A stretch of 64,000 bases of DNA, from contig NZ_JAFKJN010000018.1 of the NCBI RefSeq assembly GCF_017305915.1, forward strand, positions 124,001 to 188,000, written 5' to 3'. How positions within the stretch are numbered: the stretch's first letter is position 1; every line of letters starts with the position of its first letter. Origin of the DNA: Reyranella sp. GTDB taxonomy: Bacteria; Pseudomonadota; Alphaproteobacteria; Reyranellales; Reyranellaceae. A program made the position numbers and the translations under genes. Below are positions 40,986 through 48,973 of the stretch, one piece after another. The notes below the pieces were generated by a model. The model saw only the letters and a program-made list of their open reading frames with translations. It did not search any database and was not told the DNA's origin.

Positions 40986-42200
40986 ATGCGTACCGAATCG
41001 CCCGTACCCAGTAGTGTTCAAAAGAGCATCGCGTTCGGCCGCTACGGCGAGGCAGCGGCCGCCCTCGCGCGGCTCGCCGTCGACCGGCCGTCCCCGCCGA
41101 TCCTGCTCGCACTCGCCGCCGTCGATCTGCAGCTGGGCCATCTCGCCGATGCCAAGCAGCATGTCCTGAAGGTCGTCGAGGCGGCGCCCGGCCATGTCGA
41201 GGCGCGCGCGCTGCTGGCGCGCATCCGCGCGGCGCTCGACGAGCGCTCGGCGGCTCTCGACGACTTCAGCGCCGTCGTCGAGCTTTCGTCACCAACCGCG
41301 GAAGATGCGGCCGGCACGCCGGTCCATCTCGCCCTGCACAATCTCGAACAGCTCGACTATCTCGAGCGGCTGCACGGCCTGTCGGCCGGCACCCTGCTGC
41401 CGATGTCTGCCGCCGAGCGGGAGCAGATGCGCCGGCGCTTCAACCAGATCCTCGACACGGCCGGAACCGTGACGCCGCGGGTCAAGCTCGACGGTGCCGG
41501 AGGCCGCGCGCTGGCCGAGCCGCCGCGCATGCGGCGCAACGAGCCGCCGCCGGCACGCGTGCTCGGCCTGCGCAATGACGGCGCGGCGGTGGCCCAGACC
41601 TTCCGCGACGGCGGCGGCGTGGCCTGCATCGACGACCTCCTGTCGTCCGCCGCGCTGGCGCAGCTGCAGCGCTTCTGCCTCGAATCGACGGTGTGGCGGC
41701 GCTCCTACCGCCGCGGCTATCTCGGTGCCTATCCCGAATCGGGGTTCGTCAGCCCGCTGCTGCTGCAGCTCGCGGCCGAGCTCAAGGCCGCGCTGCCCGA
41801 ACTCCTGGGCGAACATCACCTCACCTACTGGTGGTCGTTCGTCTGCCAGCACCAGCGGCCGGGCACCGACATCCATGCCGATCAATCCGACATCAGCCTG
41901 AATTTCTGGATCACGCCCGACCAGGCCAACCTGGCACCGGGCAGCGGCGGCCTGGAGATGTGGAACGTCGCGGCGCCAACCGACTGGAGCTTCAACGACT
42001 ATAACGCCGACAGCACCCGCATCCGTGTGCATCTCAGCCAGCTCGGCGCGCGGCAGACGTCGTTCGCCTATGCCGAGAACCGCGGGCTGCTGTTCCATGG
42101 CATGCTGTTCCACCAGACCGCCTCGTGCCGCTTCGCCGAGGGCTTCGAGAACCGGCGGCGCAACATCACGATGCTTTTCCGGCGCAGCAGGAGCCGCTAA
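40986..42200 (+). CDS. TPR-containing 2-oxoglutarate/Fe(II)-dependent oxygenase-like protein
   Basis: 404 residues. The N-terminal 130 residues are helical repeats (ILLALAAVDLQLGHLADAKQ, APGHVEARALLARIRAAL). The C-terminal 200 residues carry an Fe(II)/2OG dioxygenase pattern: HxD in DIHADQSDISLNFW, and a distal His with an Arg in LFHQTASCRF and RRRNITMLFR. The long N-terminal repeat arm suggests a protein substrate, as in hydroxylases acting on partner proteins, but this is inference. It is transcribed away from the RMD1 gene. Confidence 0.7.
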   Translation: MRTESPVPSSVQKSIAFGRYGEAAAALARLAVDRPSPPILLALAAVDLQLGHLADAKQHVLKVVEAAPGHVEARALLARIRAALDERSAALDDFSAVVELSSPTAEDAAGTPVHLALHNLEQLDYLERLHGLSAGTLLPMSAAEREQMRRRFNQILDTAGTVTPRVKLDGAGGRALAEPPRMRRNEPPPARVLGLRNDGAAVAQTFRDGGGVACIDDLLSSAALAQLQRFCLESTVWRRSYRRGYLGAYPESGFVSPLLLQLAAELKAALPELLGEHHLTYWWSFVCQHQRPGTDIHADQSDISLNFWITPDQANLAPGSGGLEMWNVAAPTDWSFNDYNADSTRIRVHLSQLGARQTSFAYAENRGLLFHGMLFHQTASCRFAEGFENRRRNITMLFRRSRSR

Positions 42201-42210
42201 ACCAAGCGGC

Positions 42211-42645
42211 ATGCCGCTGGTCCGCCTGCCTGCTCGCGCTGCTGATCGCCCTCGTCCTGCCGCTCGCCGCCGCGGCGCAGAACAAGGTGCCGAGCCCGCG
42301 CGCGCTGGAGGCGCTGGTGAAGAGCTGCCTGCTCACGCTCAACGACGCGATCGTGACCGGCAACTTCACCGTCTTCCACGCCAAGCTGTCCAAGCCGTTC
42401 CGGCAGCAATATTCGCCCGAGCAGCTGGCGGAGGTGTTCAAGTCGTTCGCCAAGAAGAACATCGACTACGACGTCATCGCGTCGTTCCCGCGACCTACGA
42501 TCCCGCGCCGGCGGTCGATGGCGACGGCAAGCTCGTGGTGAAAGGCTTCTTCCCGACCGAGCCGAAGCGGCTGTTCTTCGATCTGAAATTCATTCCATCG
42601 GACGGCGAGTGGAAGCTGCTCGGCGTCAACGTCAACGTGAAATAA
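42211..42645 (+). pseudogene. Small exported hypothetical protein with two compensating frameshifts
   Basis: The ATG at 42211 begins MPLVR, but the signal-peptide-like CLLALLIALVLPLAAAAQ and the body (ALVKSCLLTLNDAIVTGNF to DYDVIAS) lie in another frame, and the end (PATYDPAPAVDGDGKLVV to LLGVNVNVK) is back in the first frame. One extra base near 42225 and one missing base near 42490 explain this. The codon pattern of each segment is natural, so the gene was functional recently, or the reference has two errors. No family recognised. Confidence 0.55.
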
Positions 42646-42654
42646 GGGCGAAGG

Positions 42655-42698
42655 CAAAAAGAAGGCGGGCACACAGGGGAGCTGCAGTGCCCGCCTTC
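42655..42698 (-). terminator. Rho-independent terminator of the six-cysteine protein gene
   Basis: A perfect 12-bp stem, GAAGGCGGGCAC (42661-42672) with GTGCCCGCCTTC (42687-42698), followed on the minus strand by TTTTT (42660-42656). It lies 13 bases after the stop of the small gene. Confidence 0.85.
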
Positions 42699-42711
42699 TC
42701 TCATGCAAGTC

Positions 42712-42939
42712 CTAACGGGACTTGATGACCGTGCACTCGAGACTCGTCTTCGTCTCCGTGAAGCCCTTGCCCTTGCAGGCATTCTGACCCTTGCAGGCAT
42801 TGGCCGCGCTCTTGCAGGCGCTCTGGCCCTTGCATGCATTGGCACCCGGGCACTGCACCTGCGCCGACGCTGAGGCGGCGACGAACGTGCTGGCCGCGAA
42901 CACGGCTGCCGCCGTGGCCACGATTGTCTTCCTGTTCAT
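42712..42939 (-). CDS. Small exported six-cysteine repeat protein, BufA2 (bufferin precursor)-like
   Basis: 75 residues. The ATG at 42937-42939 has GGGAG 6 bases upstream. A signal peptide (about residues 1-27, ending ASAQ) is followed by a mature part of about 48 residues with six Cys spaced CPGANAC-KGQSAC-KSAANAC-KGQNAC-KGKGF and a last Cys near the end. The CKGQxACKG pattern is the one I know from the low-complexity BufA2-type precursors that DUF692/MNIO enzymes modify into copper-binding bufferins. No MNIO, DUF2063 or DoxX gene is in the window, so the assignment rests on the peptide alone. It has its own promoter region and a strong terminator. Confidence 0.75.
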   Translation of the reverse strand: MNRKTIVATAAAVFAASTFVAASASAQVQCPGANACKGQSACKSAANACKGQNACKGKGFTETKTSLECTVIKSR

Positions 42940-43061
42940 GTTCACTCCCTGTGTTGTCACGCCTTGTAGGCCGGCATGACTGGGAGGAACTATGAATCGC
43001 ATGGTGCAACCGCACAAGATGTGAAAGACTGGTGCAGTTTTACGCGGGTCGGTTGTGGTTC

Positions 43062-44258
43062 CTAGGCTTTGACCTCGGCGCTCAACCAGTCGATGGCCGC
43101 CTGTGCTCCGCCTTTGGCATGCGGAATTTCGAGTGCGCCCAGGGCGGTCTCGATCACGCCGAGCGTACCCAGGATCATCGGCGCGTTGACGTGGCCCATG
43201 TGCGCGATGCGGAACGCCTTGCCCGACAGCTCGCCGATGCCGTGGCCCAGGATCACGCCGCACTTCTTGTTGGCATAGGCCCGGATCGCTTCCGGATCGT
43301 GGCCGTTCACCGTCACGCAAGTCACCGAATCGGAGCGCTCGCCCGGCTCGCTGATGTTGAAGCCGATCGCCTGGCCCTCGCTCCACACGCCCACCGCGCG
43401 GCGCACTGCTTCGGCCAGCAGGAAATGGCGGCGATGCACGTTGTCGAGCCCTTCCTCGAACAGCAGGTCGAGCGCCTGGCGCAGAGCGAACAGCAGATGC
43501 TCCGGCGGCGTGCCGGCATATTTCTGGTAGTGCAGGTCGCCCTCGCGGTCGGTCCAGTCCCAGTAGGGCGTGCGCAGGCCGGCCTTCTTGTGCACCTCGC
43601 GCGCGCGATCGTTGGCGGCGACGAAGCTCAGACCCGGCGGCGTCATCATGCCCTTCTGCGAGCCCGACATCGCGACGTCGACGCCCCACTTGTCCATCTC
43701 GAACGGCATGCAGCCGAGCGACGCCACCGCGTCGACCATCAGCAGCGCCTCGTGGCCGGCGGCGCGAATCGCCTGGCCGATCGCCGCGATGTCGTTGACC
43801 ACGCCGGACGCGGTGTCGATCTGCGCGACCAGGACCGCCTTGATGGTGCCGCCCCCATTGGACTTGCGGTCCGCCTTGAGACGGGCCTCGACCTCGGCCG
43901 GCCGTACGGCGCGGCGCAGGTCGCCCTTCAGGATCTCGACCTCGCAGCCCATGCGGCGCGCGCTCTCGCCCCAGCCGATGGCGAAGCGGCCGGATTCGAG
44001 CACGAGGATCTTGTCGCCCTTGCTGAGCACGTTGGTCAGCGAGGCTTCCCAGGCGCCGTGGCCGTTGGAGATGTAGATGTAGGCGCGGCCCTTGGTGGCG
44101 AAGACGCGCGCCACGTCCTTCAGCAGGCTGTCGGTCAGCGCCAGCAGCGGGCCGGCATAGATGTCGACCGCCGGGCGATGCATCGCCCGCAGCACCTCGT
44201 CCGGCACCGTGGTCGGTCCGGGGATCGCCAGGAACTCACGTCCCGCACGCACGCTCAT
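43062..44258 (-). CDS. Class V aminotransferase (alanine/serine-glyoxylate aminotransferase-like)
   Basis: 398 residues, fold-type I PLP enzyme. PGPTTVPDEVLRAM at the N-terminus, the SNGHGAWEASLTNVL substrate loop, Asp of MVDAVASLG that contacts the pyridine nitrogen, and the PLP lysine in SGSQKGMMTPPG are all present, as is the C-terminal GHGIGELSGKAFRIAHMGH. Family members move amino groups between glyoxylate and alanine or serine; which one cannot be told here. GAGGAAAGAGAACC precedes the ATG. Repeat R4 lies in the divergent promoter region. Confidence 0.9.
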   Translation of the reverse strand: MSVRAGREFLAIPGPTTVPDEVLRAMHRPAVDIYAGPLLALTDSLLKDVARVFATKGRAYIYISNGHGAWEASLTNVLSKGDKILVLESGRFAIGWGESARRMGCEVEILKGDLRRAVRPAEVEARLKADRKSNGGGTIKAVLVAQIDTASGVVNDIAAIGQAIRAAGHEALLMVDAVASLGCMPFEMDKWGVDVAMSGSQKGMMTPPGLSFVAANDRAREVHKKAGLRTPYWDWTDREGDLHYQKYAGTPPEHLLFALRQALDLLFEEGLDNVHRRHFLLAEAVRRAVGVWSEGQAIGFNISEPGERSDSVTCVTVNGHDPEAIRAYANKKCGVILGHGIGELSGKAFRIAHMGHVNAPMILGTLGVIETALGALEIPHAKGGAQAAIDWLSAEVKA

Positions 44259-44291
44259 CGGTTCTCTTTCCTCTCACGAAACCGCGCCACA

Positions 44292-44401
44292 CTAGAGCGA
44301 TTTCCGAGCAGATGGAACCGCGCGCGGTTCCATCTGCTCGGAAATGCGCGCGCGGGTGATGCTGGTCTCACAGCGCACATTCCGAACGGAATGTGCTTTA
44401 G
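44292..44401. repeat. Dispersed palindromic repeat, family 1, copy R4
   Basis: From CTAGAGC to GCTTTAG, with full module A (arms around GAGCAGATGGAACC) and a shortened module B in which TTCCG and its inverse adjoin (GCACATTCCGAACGGAATGTGC). It lies between two divergent gene starts, unlike the other copies, which follow genes. Confidence 0.82.
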
Positions 44402-44441
44402 CGGCTGGAGTCGTGCACCGCTACCGGCGACAATTGCGATC

Positions 44442-45404
44442 ATGATCACCCGACGTTTTCTAATGGCCGCCACAAGTTCGCTGACGGCGCCCGCAATCGT
44501 CCGCGCCGAAACCTTTCCCAGCGGGCCGATCCGCATCCTCGTGCCGTTCGGGCCGGGGTCGGCGACCGACCAGTCGGCGCGCGCCGTCGGCGACGGCTTG
44601 AACCGGCTGCTCGGCGCCACGGTGGTGGTCGATAACAAGCCGGGCGCCAACGGCGCCATCGCCGCCGACCTCGCGGCCAAGAGCAAGCCCGACGGTCACA
44701 CGATCTTCGTCTGCTCCAACACCGCGGCGGCGTCGAACGTCGCGCTGATGAAGTCGCTGCCCTACGACCCGCTGAAGGACTTCGATCCGGTCACGATCAT
44801 CGGCAAGGCGCCGGTGTTCCTGATGATCAATCCCAAGGTCGAGGCGCAGACCGCGGCGGAGCTCGTGACGCTCGCCAAGCGCCAGCCGGGCAAGATCAAC
44901 TTCGGCTCGGGCAGCTCCTCGACCCGCATCTCGGGCGAGCTGCTCAAGGCCAAGGCCGGCATCGACATGGTGCACGTGCCGTACAAGAGCACGCCGCTCG
45001 CGCTGCAGGACACGATCAGCGGCCACGTGCAGATGTGCTTCACCGATCCGGTGACCGGCCTGCCGCAGGTCAAGGCGGGCACCGTGCGCTGCCTCGGTGT
45101 CGGCCATCGCACGCGCTACACGCTCACGCCCGAGATCCCGACCCTGATCGAGCAGGGCATTCCCGACTTCGAGCTGATGACCTGGACCGGCGTGCTGTTC
45201 CCCAAGGGCATCCCGCAGCCCGTCTTCACGAGGCTGCGCGACGCCATCGTCAAGACCATCACCGAACCCGCCTATGTCGAGCGCCAGGCTGCCGGCGGCT
45301 CGGAGATCGCGCCCTGCTCGCCCGAGGAGATGCGCCGGATCCAGGTCGCCGAGATCCAGCTCTATCGCGACATGATGAAGGTCGCCGGCATCGAGCCGGA
45401 GTGA
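44442..45404 (+). CDS. Bug/TctC-family extracytoplasmic solute-binding protein
   Basis: 320 residues with a signal peptide containing a twin-arginine pair (MITRRFLMAATSSLTAPAIV). The Bug-family signature is clear: PIRILVPFGPGSATDQSARA, the GANGAIAADLAAKSKPDG loop, DVDPV-like DFDPVTIIG, and MVHVPYKSTPLALQDTISG. These proteins bind carboxylates or amides and normally serve tripartite tricarboxylate transporters; no TctAB genes are adjacent, which is common for this expanded family. It ends 5 bases before the next gene. Confidence 0.9.
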   Translation: MITRRFLMAATSSLTAPAIVRAETFPSGPIRILVPFGPGSATDQSARAVGDGLNRLLGATVVVDNKPGANGAIAADLAAKSKPDGHTIFVCSNTAAASNVALMKSLPYDPLKDFDPVTIIGKAPVFLMINPKVEAQTAAELVTLAKRQPGKINFGSGSSSTRISGELLKAKAGIDMVHVPYKSTPLALQDTISGHVQMCFTDPVTGLPQVKAGTVRCLGVGHRTRYTLTPEIPTLIEQGIPDFELMTWTGVLFPKGIPQPVFTRLRDAIVKTITEPAYVERQAAGGSEIAPCSPEEMRRIQVAEIQLYRDMMKVAGIEPE

Positions 45405-45409
45405 GCGCA

Positions 45410-46282
45410 ATGGCCAAACAAGAACTCGTTTCGATCGCGAGCAAATCGCTGGGCGCCAGCGTCTCGAGCCTCGGTGCCGAGCTGCAGCGGCTGCACACCA
45501 CCTCGGGAGTGGAACTGCTGTGGGATGGCGATCCCGCCGTGTGGTCGGGCCGCTCGCCGTTGCTCTTCCCGATCGTCGGTGAGGTGAAGGACGATCGCGT
45601 CACCGTCGGCGGCAAGCGCTATCCCTTGTCGCGCCACGGCTTCGCGCGCACTTCGACGTTCGAGTTGGCGGACGCACAGCCGTCGCACTGCCTCTGGCGC
45701 TTGCGTCCCACCGAGGAAACGCGCGCCCGCTATCCCTTCGCGTTCCGGCTGGACATGGCCTACGCCATCGACGGCAATCGGTTGACGATGACCGCGACGG
45801 TCGCCAACGAAGGCGACGGCCCGATGCCGGTTTCGTTCGGCTTTCATCCGGCGTTCCGCTGGCCACTGCAGCCGGATGTGCCGCGCGAGCAGTACGAGGT
45901 CCGCTTCGAGAAGCCCGAGCCTGCGCCGCTGCGCGGTCTCGACAACAACCTGCTGGGACCGACCGTGCCCTCGCCGGTGACGGGCAATCGCCTCACCCTG
46001 GCCGACTCGCTCTTCAAGCGCAACGCGTTGATCTGGGACCGCTTGCAAAGCCGCAGCCTGACCTACGGCGGTCCCTCCGGGCCGTCGCTGCGGCTCGACT
46101 TTCCGGAGATGCCGCATCTCGGAATCTGGACCAAGCCGGGGGCGCGCTATGTCTGCCTCGAGCCTTGGCAGGGCTTCGCCAGTCCGGTCGGCTTCGATGG
46201 CGAACTGGCCGAAAAGCCCGGAATCGTCAGTCTGGTCGCCGGAGAGACGCGGCGTTTCGAAATTTCCGTCACGGTTGCCTAG
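45410..46282 (+). CDS. Aldose 1-epimerase-family protein
   Basis: 290 residues. Galactose mutarotase fold features: LWDGDPAVWSGRSPLLFPIV, the first active-site His in SRHGFART, the second in FGFHPAFRWPL, and the catalytic Glu in CLEPWQGF. It belongs to the YihR/LACX-like branch of sugar epimerases by length and motif order. The sugar is unknown. It starts 5 bases after the Bug protein gene and is probably co-transcribed with it. Confidence 0.85.
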   Translation: MAKQELVSIASKSLGASVSSLGAELQRLHTTSGVELLWDGDPAVWSGRSPLLFPIVGEVKDDRVTVGGKRYPLSRHGFARTSTFELADAQPSHCLWRLRPTEETRARYPFAFRLDMAYAIDGNRLTMTATVANEGDGPMPVSFGFHPAFRWPLQPDVPREQYEVRFEKPEPAPLRGLDNNLLGPTVPSPVTGNRLTLADSLFKRNALIWDRLQSRSLTYGGPSGPSLRLDFPEMPHLGIWTKPGARYVCLEPWQGFASPVGFDGELAEKPGIVSLVAGETRRFEISVTVA

Positions 46283-46355
46283 CCACAATTCGGGCACCGA
46301 AAAGTCACGCTTCGCCACGCAACTGACAGGGGCAACCTGGTGTTGCTACGGCATC

Positions 46356-46526
46356 ATGCGGCAGCAGACCACTCCGTTACCCCTTGCGCTCGGCCGGCAG
46401 TTGGCCGAATGGCGCCAGCCGCTCGACGAGGATCCCGCCGTCGACGAGGCCGTCATGCGCATGCTGCAGTCGGTCGACCGCTACCTGCGCCGCGAGCAGC
46501 GGCAGCCGGAAGAGAGCTGCGCCTGA
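46356..46526 (+). CDS. Small hypothetical protein
   Basis: A 56-residue frame (MRQQTTPLPLALGRQLAEWR, then AVMRMLQSVDRYLRREQ). It is helical and charged, with no signal or known domain and no convincing ribosome-binding site. It could be a real small protein; the evidence is the codon usage and the lack of any other gene between the epimerase and repeat R5. Confidence 0.35.
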   Translation: MRQQTTPLPLALGRQLAEWRQPLDEDPAVDEAVMRMLQSVDRYLRREQRQPEESCA

Positions 46527-46541
46527 TTCCTTACCCGATCG

Positions 46542-46668
46542 CTAGAGCATATTCCGTTCGGCTGGAATCAGCCGAACGGAATATGCCTGCTGCAACAACA
46601 ACCCCCGTGCGCGCATTTCCGGGCAGATGGAACCGCGAGCGGTTCCATCTGCCCGGAAATCGCTCTAG
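46542..46668. repeat. Dispersed palindromic repeat, family 1, copy R5 (full length, inverted)
   Basis: 127 bases, the same length as R1 but with module B first, so inserted in the opposite orientation. It runs from CTAGAGC to GCTCTAG. The right CTAG supplies the TAG stop of the minus-strand gene 46665-46967. Confidence 0.85.
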
Positions 46669-46967
46669 CCGCGTGGCGGCAGGGTGAATTTGTTCCGCTT
46701 GAGCTGATCTTCCAGGATCGCGATCGCCTGGCCAACGTCGCCGCCGTCGCACTGCGTGACCGCGACCTGCGCCGACAATGGCCCGCGCCGGTAGTCGTTG
46801 TAGGGCGAGGCATAGGACTTGCCGAGATAGTGCTCGTAGATCGCGCCGAGCCGGTGGCAATAGTCGCGATCGGCGTTGAGCGATGGAGCCTGGGCCCATG
46901 TCTGGGCGGGAGCGGCGAGCGGCAGCGCGAGCAGGCCGATCGCCATCAGATGCAGTGAACGCGTCAT
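46665..46967 (-). CDS. Small exported protein of unknown function
   Basis: 100 residues with a signal peptide (MTRSLHLMAIGLLALPLAAPAQ). The mature part has two Cys (DYCHRLGAIYEHYLGKSY and VTQCDGGDVGQAIAILEDQL), probably a disulphide-stabilised helical protein. The C-terminus FTLPPRG ends at a TAG formed by the border of repeat R5, so the original C-terminus may have been longer or replaced by the repeat. No family recognised. Confidence 0.65.
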   Translation of the reverse strand: MTRSLHLMAIGLLALPLAAPAQTWAQAPSLNADRDYCHRLGAIYEHYLGKSYASPYNDYRRGPLSAQVAVTQCDGGDVGQAIAILEDQLKRNKFTLPPRG

Positions 46968-47013
46968 GGTTCACCTCCTGTCCGCCCAATGTAGGCGGTG
47001 GACCAGCCGGCCG

Positions 47014-48105
47014 CTAGGCCGGCGCCGAGCGGAAGACGGCGAGTTCAGCCCGTGTATCGGCGATCGAGAACCAGCGATGCTGATTCGCCCGAAACGCGCG
47101 CCAGTTCGTGAGGATCTTCTTGAACTGGGCGTCGTTGGCCGCCTCCTCGTCGAGCACCTTCTCCAGCGCGACACGCAGCGCCTTGACGATCTCGTCCGGC
47201 AACACGGAAAGTTGAGTGCCGGCGGCGACCAGCTTGGCGATCGCCTCGGCATTCTTGGCGTCGTAGGACGCCATCATGTCCTGGTTGGCGATGGCGCCGG
47301 CCGCCCGCAGCGCCGACTGGTAGCGCGGCGGCAGGGTCGCCCAGGCCTTCTTGCCGATCATCAACTGGTTGGTCGCCTCGAGCTCCATCACGCCCGGCGT
47401 GTAGTAGTACTTGGCGACCTTGTTGAAGCCGAGCTTCTCGTCGTCGTACGGGCCGACCCATTCGCAGGCGTCGATCGTGCCGCGCTCGAGCGCCGGGTAG
47501 ATGTCGCCGCCGGCGATCTGCTGCGGCACCGCGCCGAGCTTGGCCATCACCTTGCCGCCGAAACCGGCGGTGCGCATCTTCAGGCCCTCGAAGTCCTTGG
47601 GCGTCTTCAGCTCCTTGCGGAACCAGCCGAACATCTGGCCGCCGGTGTTGCCGGCGGTGATCGCGACCACGCCGAACTGGTCGTAGAGCTCGTCCATCAG
47701 CGCGCGGCCGCCGCCGTAGCTCAGCCAGGCGGCGTGCATGCGCGGCGTCAGGCCGAACGGCAGCGAGGCGTCGAAGATCGCCGCCGGTGCCTTGCCGATG
47801 TAGTAGCCCATGTAGGTGAAGCCGGCCTCGACCGTGCCGTTCGACACCGCGTCGAGCACCTGCAGGCCGGGCACGATCTCGCCCGCCGCGAACGGCTGCA
47901 GCTCGAGCTTGCCGTCGGTCAGCTCGCTGGTCACACGGGTGATGGTGTTCACCGCCCCGAACAGCGTGTCGAGGCTCTTCGGATAGCTCGCCGTCAGGCG
48001 CCACTTGATGTGCGGCGCTTCCTGCGCGATCGCCGGCGCGGCGAGCGCGCTCGCCGCCACCGCCGTGGCGGCCGCGGGCAGGAATTTGCGGCGTGATACG
48101 GTCAT
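47014..48105 (-). CDS. TRAP-type transporter substrate-binding protein (DctP family)
   Basis: 363 residues from the ATG at 48105, with GGAGGGAGAAACGC upstream. The N-terminus SRRKFLPAAATAVAASALAA is a twin-arginine-type signal. DctP features follow: HIKWRLTASYPKSLDTLFGA, GLQVLDAVSNGTVEAGFTY and the family core GLKMRTAGFGGKVMAKLG with the Arg that binds the carboxylate of the ligand, and GPYDDEKLGFNKVAKYY. It resembles the subgroup for 2-oxo acids. The membrane subunits DctQ and DctM are not in the window. Confidence 0.9.
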   Translation of the reverse strand: MTVSRRKFLPAAATAVAASALAAPAIAQEAPHIKWRLTASYPKSLDTLFGAVNTITRVTSELTDGKLELQPFAAGEIVPGLQVLDAVSNGTVEAGFTYMGYYIGKAPAAIFDASLPFGLTPRMHAAWLSYGGGRALMDELYDQFGVVAITAGNTGGQMFGWFRKELKTPKDFEGLKMRTAGFGGKVMAKLGAVPQQIAGGDIYPALERGTIDACEWVGPYDDEKLGFNKVAKYYYTPGVMELEATNQLMIGKKAWATLPPRYQSALRAAGAIANQDMMASYDAKNAEAIAKLVAAGTQLSVLPDEIVKALRVALEKVLDEEAANDAQFKKILTNWRAFRANQHRWFSIADTRAELAVFRSAPA

Positions 48106-48139
48106 GTGCGTTTCTCCCTCCAAACTCGTTGGAGAAAGA

Positions 48140-48922
48140 CTACGACGTGCTCCAACCGCCGTCGATGGAAATGGCCGCGCCGGTGATGTCGGCGCCGTCG
48201 GGCCCGCACAGGAAAGCGACGAGCCCGCCGATGCGGTCGGCGGCGACGAAGCGGCCCGACGGCTGGCGCGAGCCCATGAAAAGCTTTTCCGCCTCGGCGC
48301 GCGGCAGCTTCTCCTTGGCCATGAACGCCTCGAAGCGCTGCTCGATCGACGGCGTCGGCGACGCGCCAGGGCAGATCGCGTTGCAGGTGATGTTCTGCTT
48401 AGCGGTCTCCAGTGCCACGGCGCGAGTGAAGCCGATCATCGCCGTCTTGGTCGTCACGTAATCGACGCGGTTCACGACGGCGCGCAGGCCGTAGATCGAC
48501 GCCATGTTGACGATGCGGCCGAAGTCGCGCTGGCGCATGCCGGGCAGCGCCAGCCGCGTGGTGTGGAAGGCCGACGACAGGTTGACCGCCAGCGCGTGGT
48601 CCCAGTCCTCGGGCTTGAACTGCTCGATCGGCGCGAAATAGCGGACGACCGCGTTGTTCACCAGGATGTCGATGCCGCCGAACGCAGCGATCGTGCGCTC
48701 GACCAGTCGGGCGACCTGGCCGGCATCGGCGAGATCGGCCGGGTCGAACAGCGCCCGCACGTTGCCTGCCTGCTCCACGCGCTTGCGGTTGGCCTCGATC
48801 TCGTCGGGGTGGCCCAGCCCATTCAGCATGACGTTGCAGCCCTGCGCCGCGAGCCGCGTGGCGATGGCAAGCCCGATGCCTTGCGTCGAGCCGGTGATGA
48901 GCGCCGATTTGCCTGTGAGCAT
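48140..48922 (-). CDS. Short-chain dehydrogenase (3-hydroxybutyrate dehydrogenase-like)
   Basis: 260 residues. Rossmann motif TGSTQGIG at 10-17, NNAV at about 89-92, catalytic Ser in VNMASIYG, Tyr and Lys in VDYVTTKTAMIG. SDR length and the late part (CNAICPGASPTPSIEQR, GGWSTS end) fit D-3-hydroxybutyrate dehydrogenases, but the activity is not proved by sequence. It is NAD(P)-dependent and cytoplasmic. It is on the same strand as the TRAP protein, 34 bases upstream, so uptake and oxidation of a hydroxy acid may be linked. Confidence 0.85.
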   Translation of the reverse strand: MLTGKSALITGSTQGIGLAIATRLAAQGCNVMLNGLGHPDEIEANRKRVEQAGNVRALFDPADLADAGQVARLVERTIAAFGGIDILVNNAVVRYFAPIEQFKPEDWDHALAVNLSSAFHTTRLALPGMRQRDFGRIVNMASIYGLRAVVNRVDYVTTKTAMIGFTRAVALETAKQNITCNAICPGASPTPSIEQRFEAFMAKEKLPRAEAEKLFMGSRQPSGRFVAADRIGGLVAFLCGPDGADITGAAISIDGGWSTS

Positions 48923-48973
48923 GGTTCCTCCCGGGTGATAGCTTAGCAGCCAATCGATCGCGTGGAGGAGACA

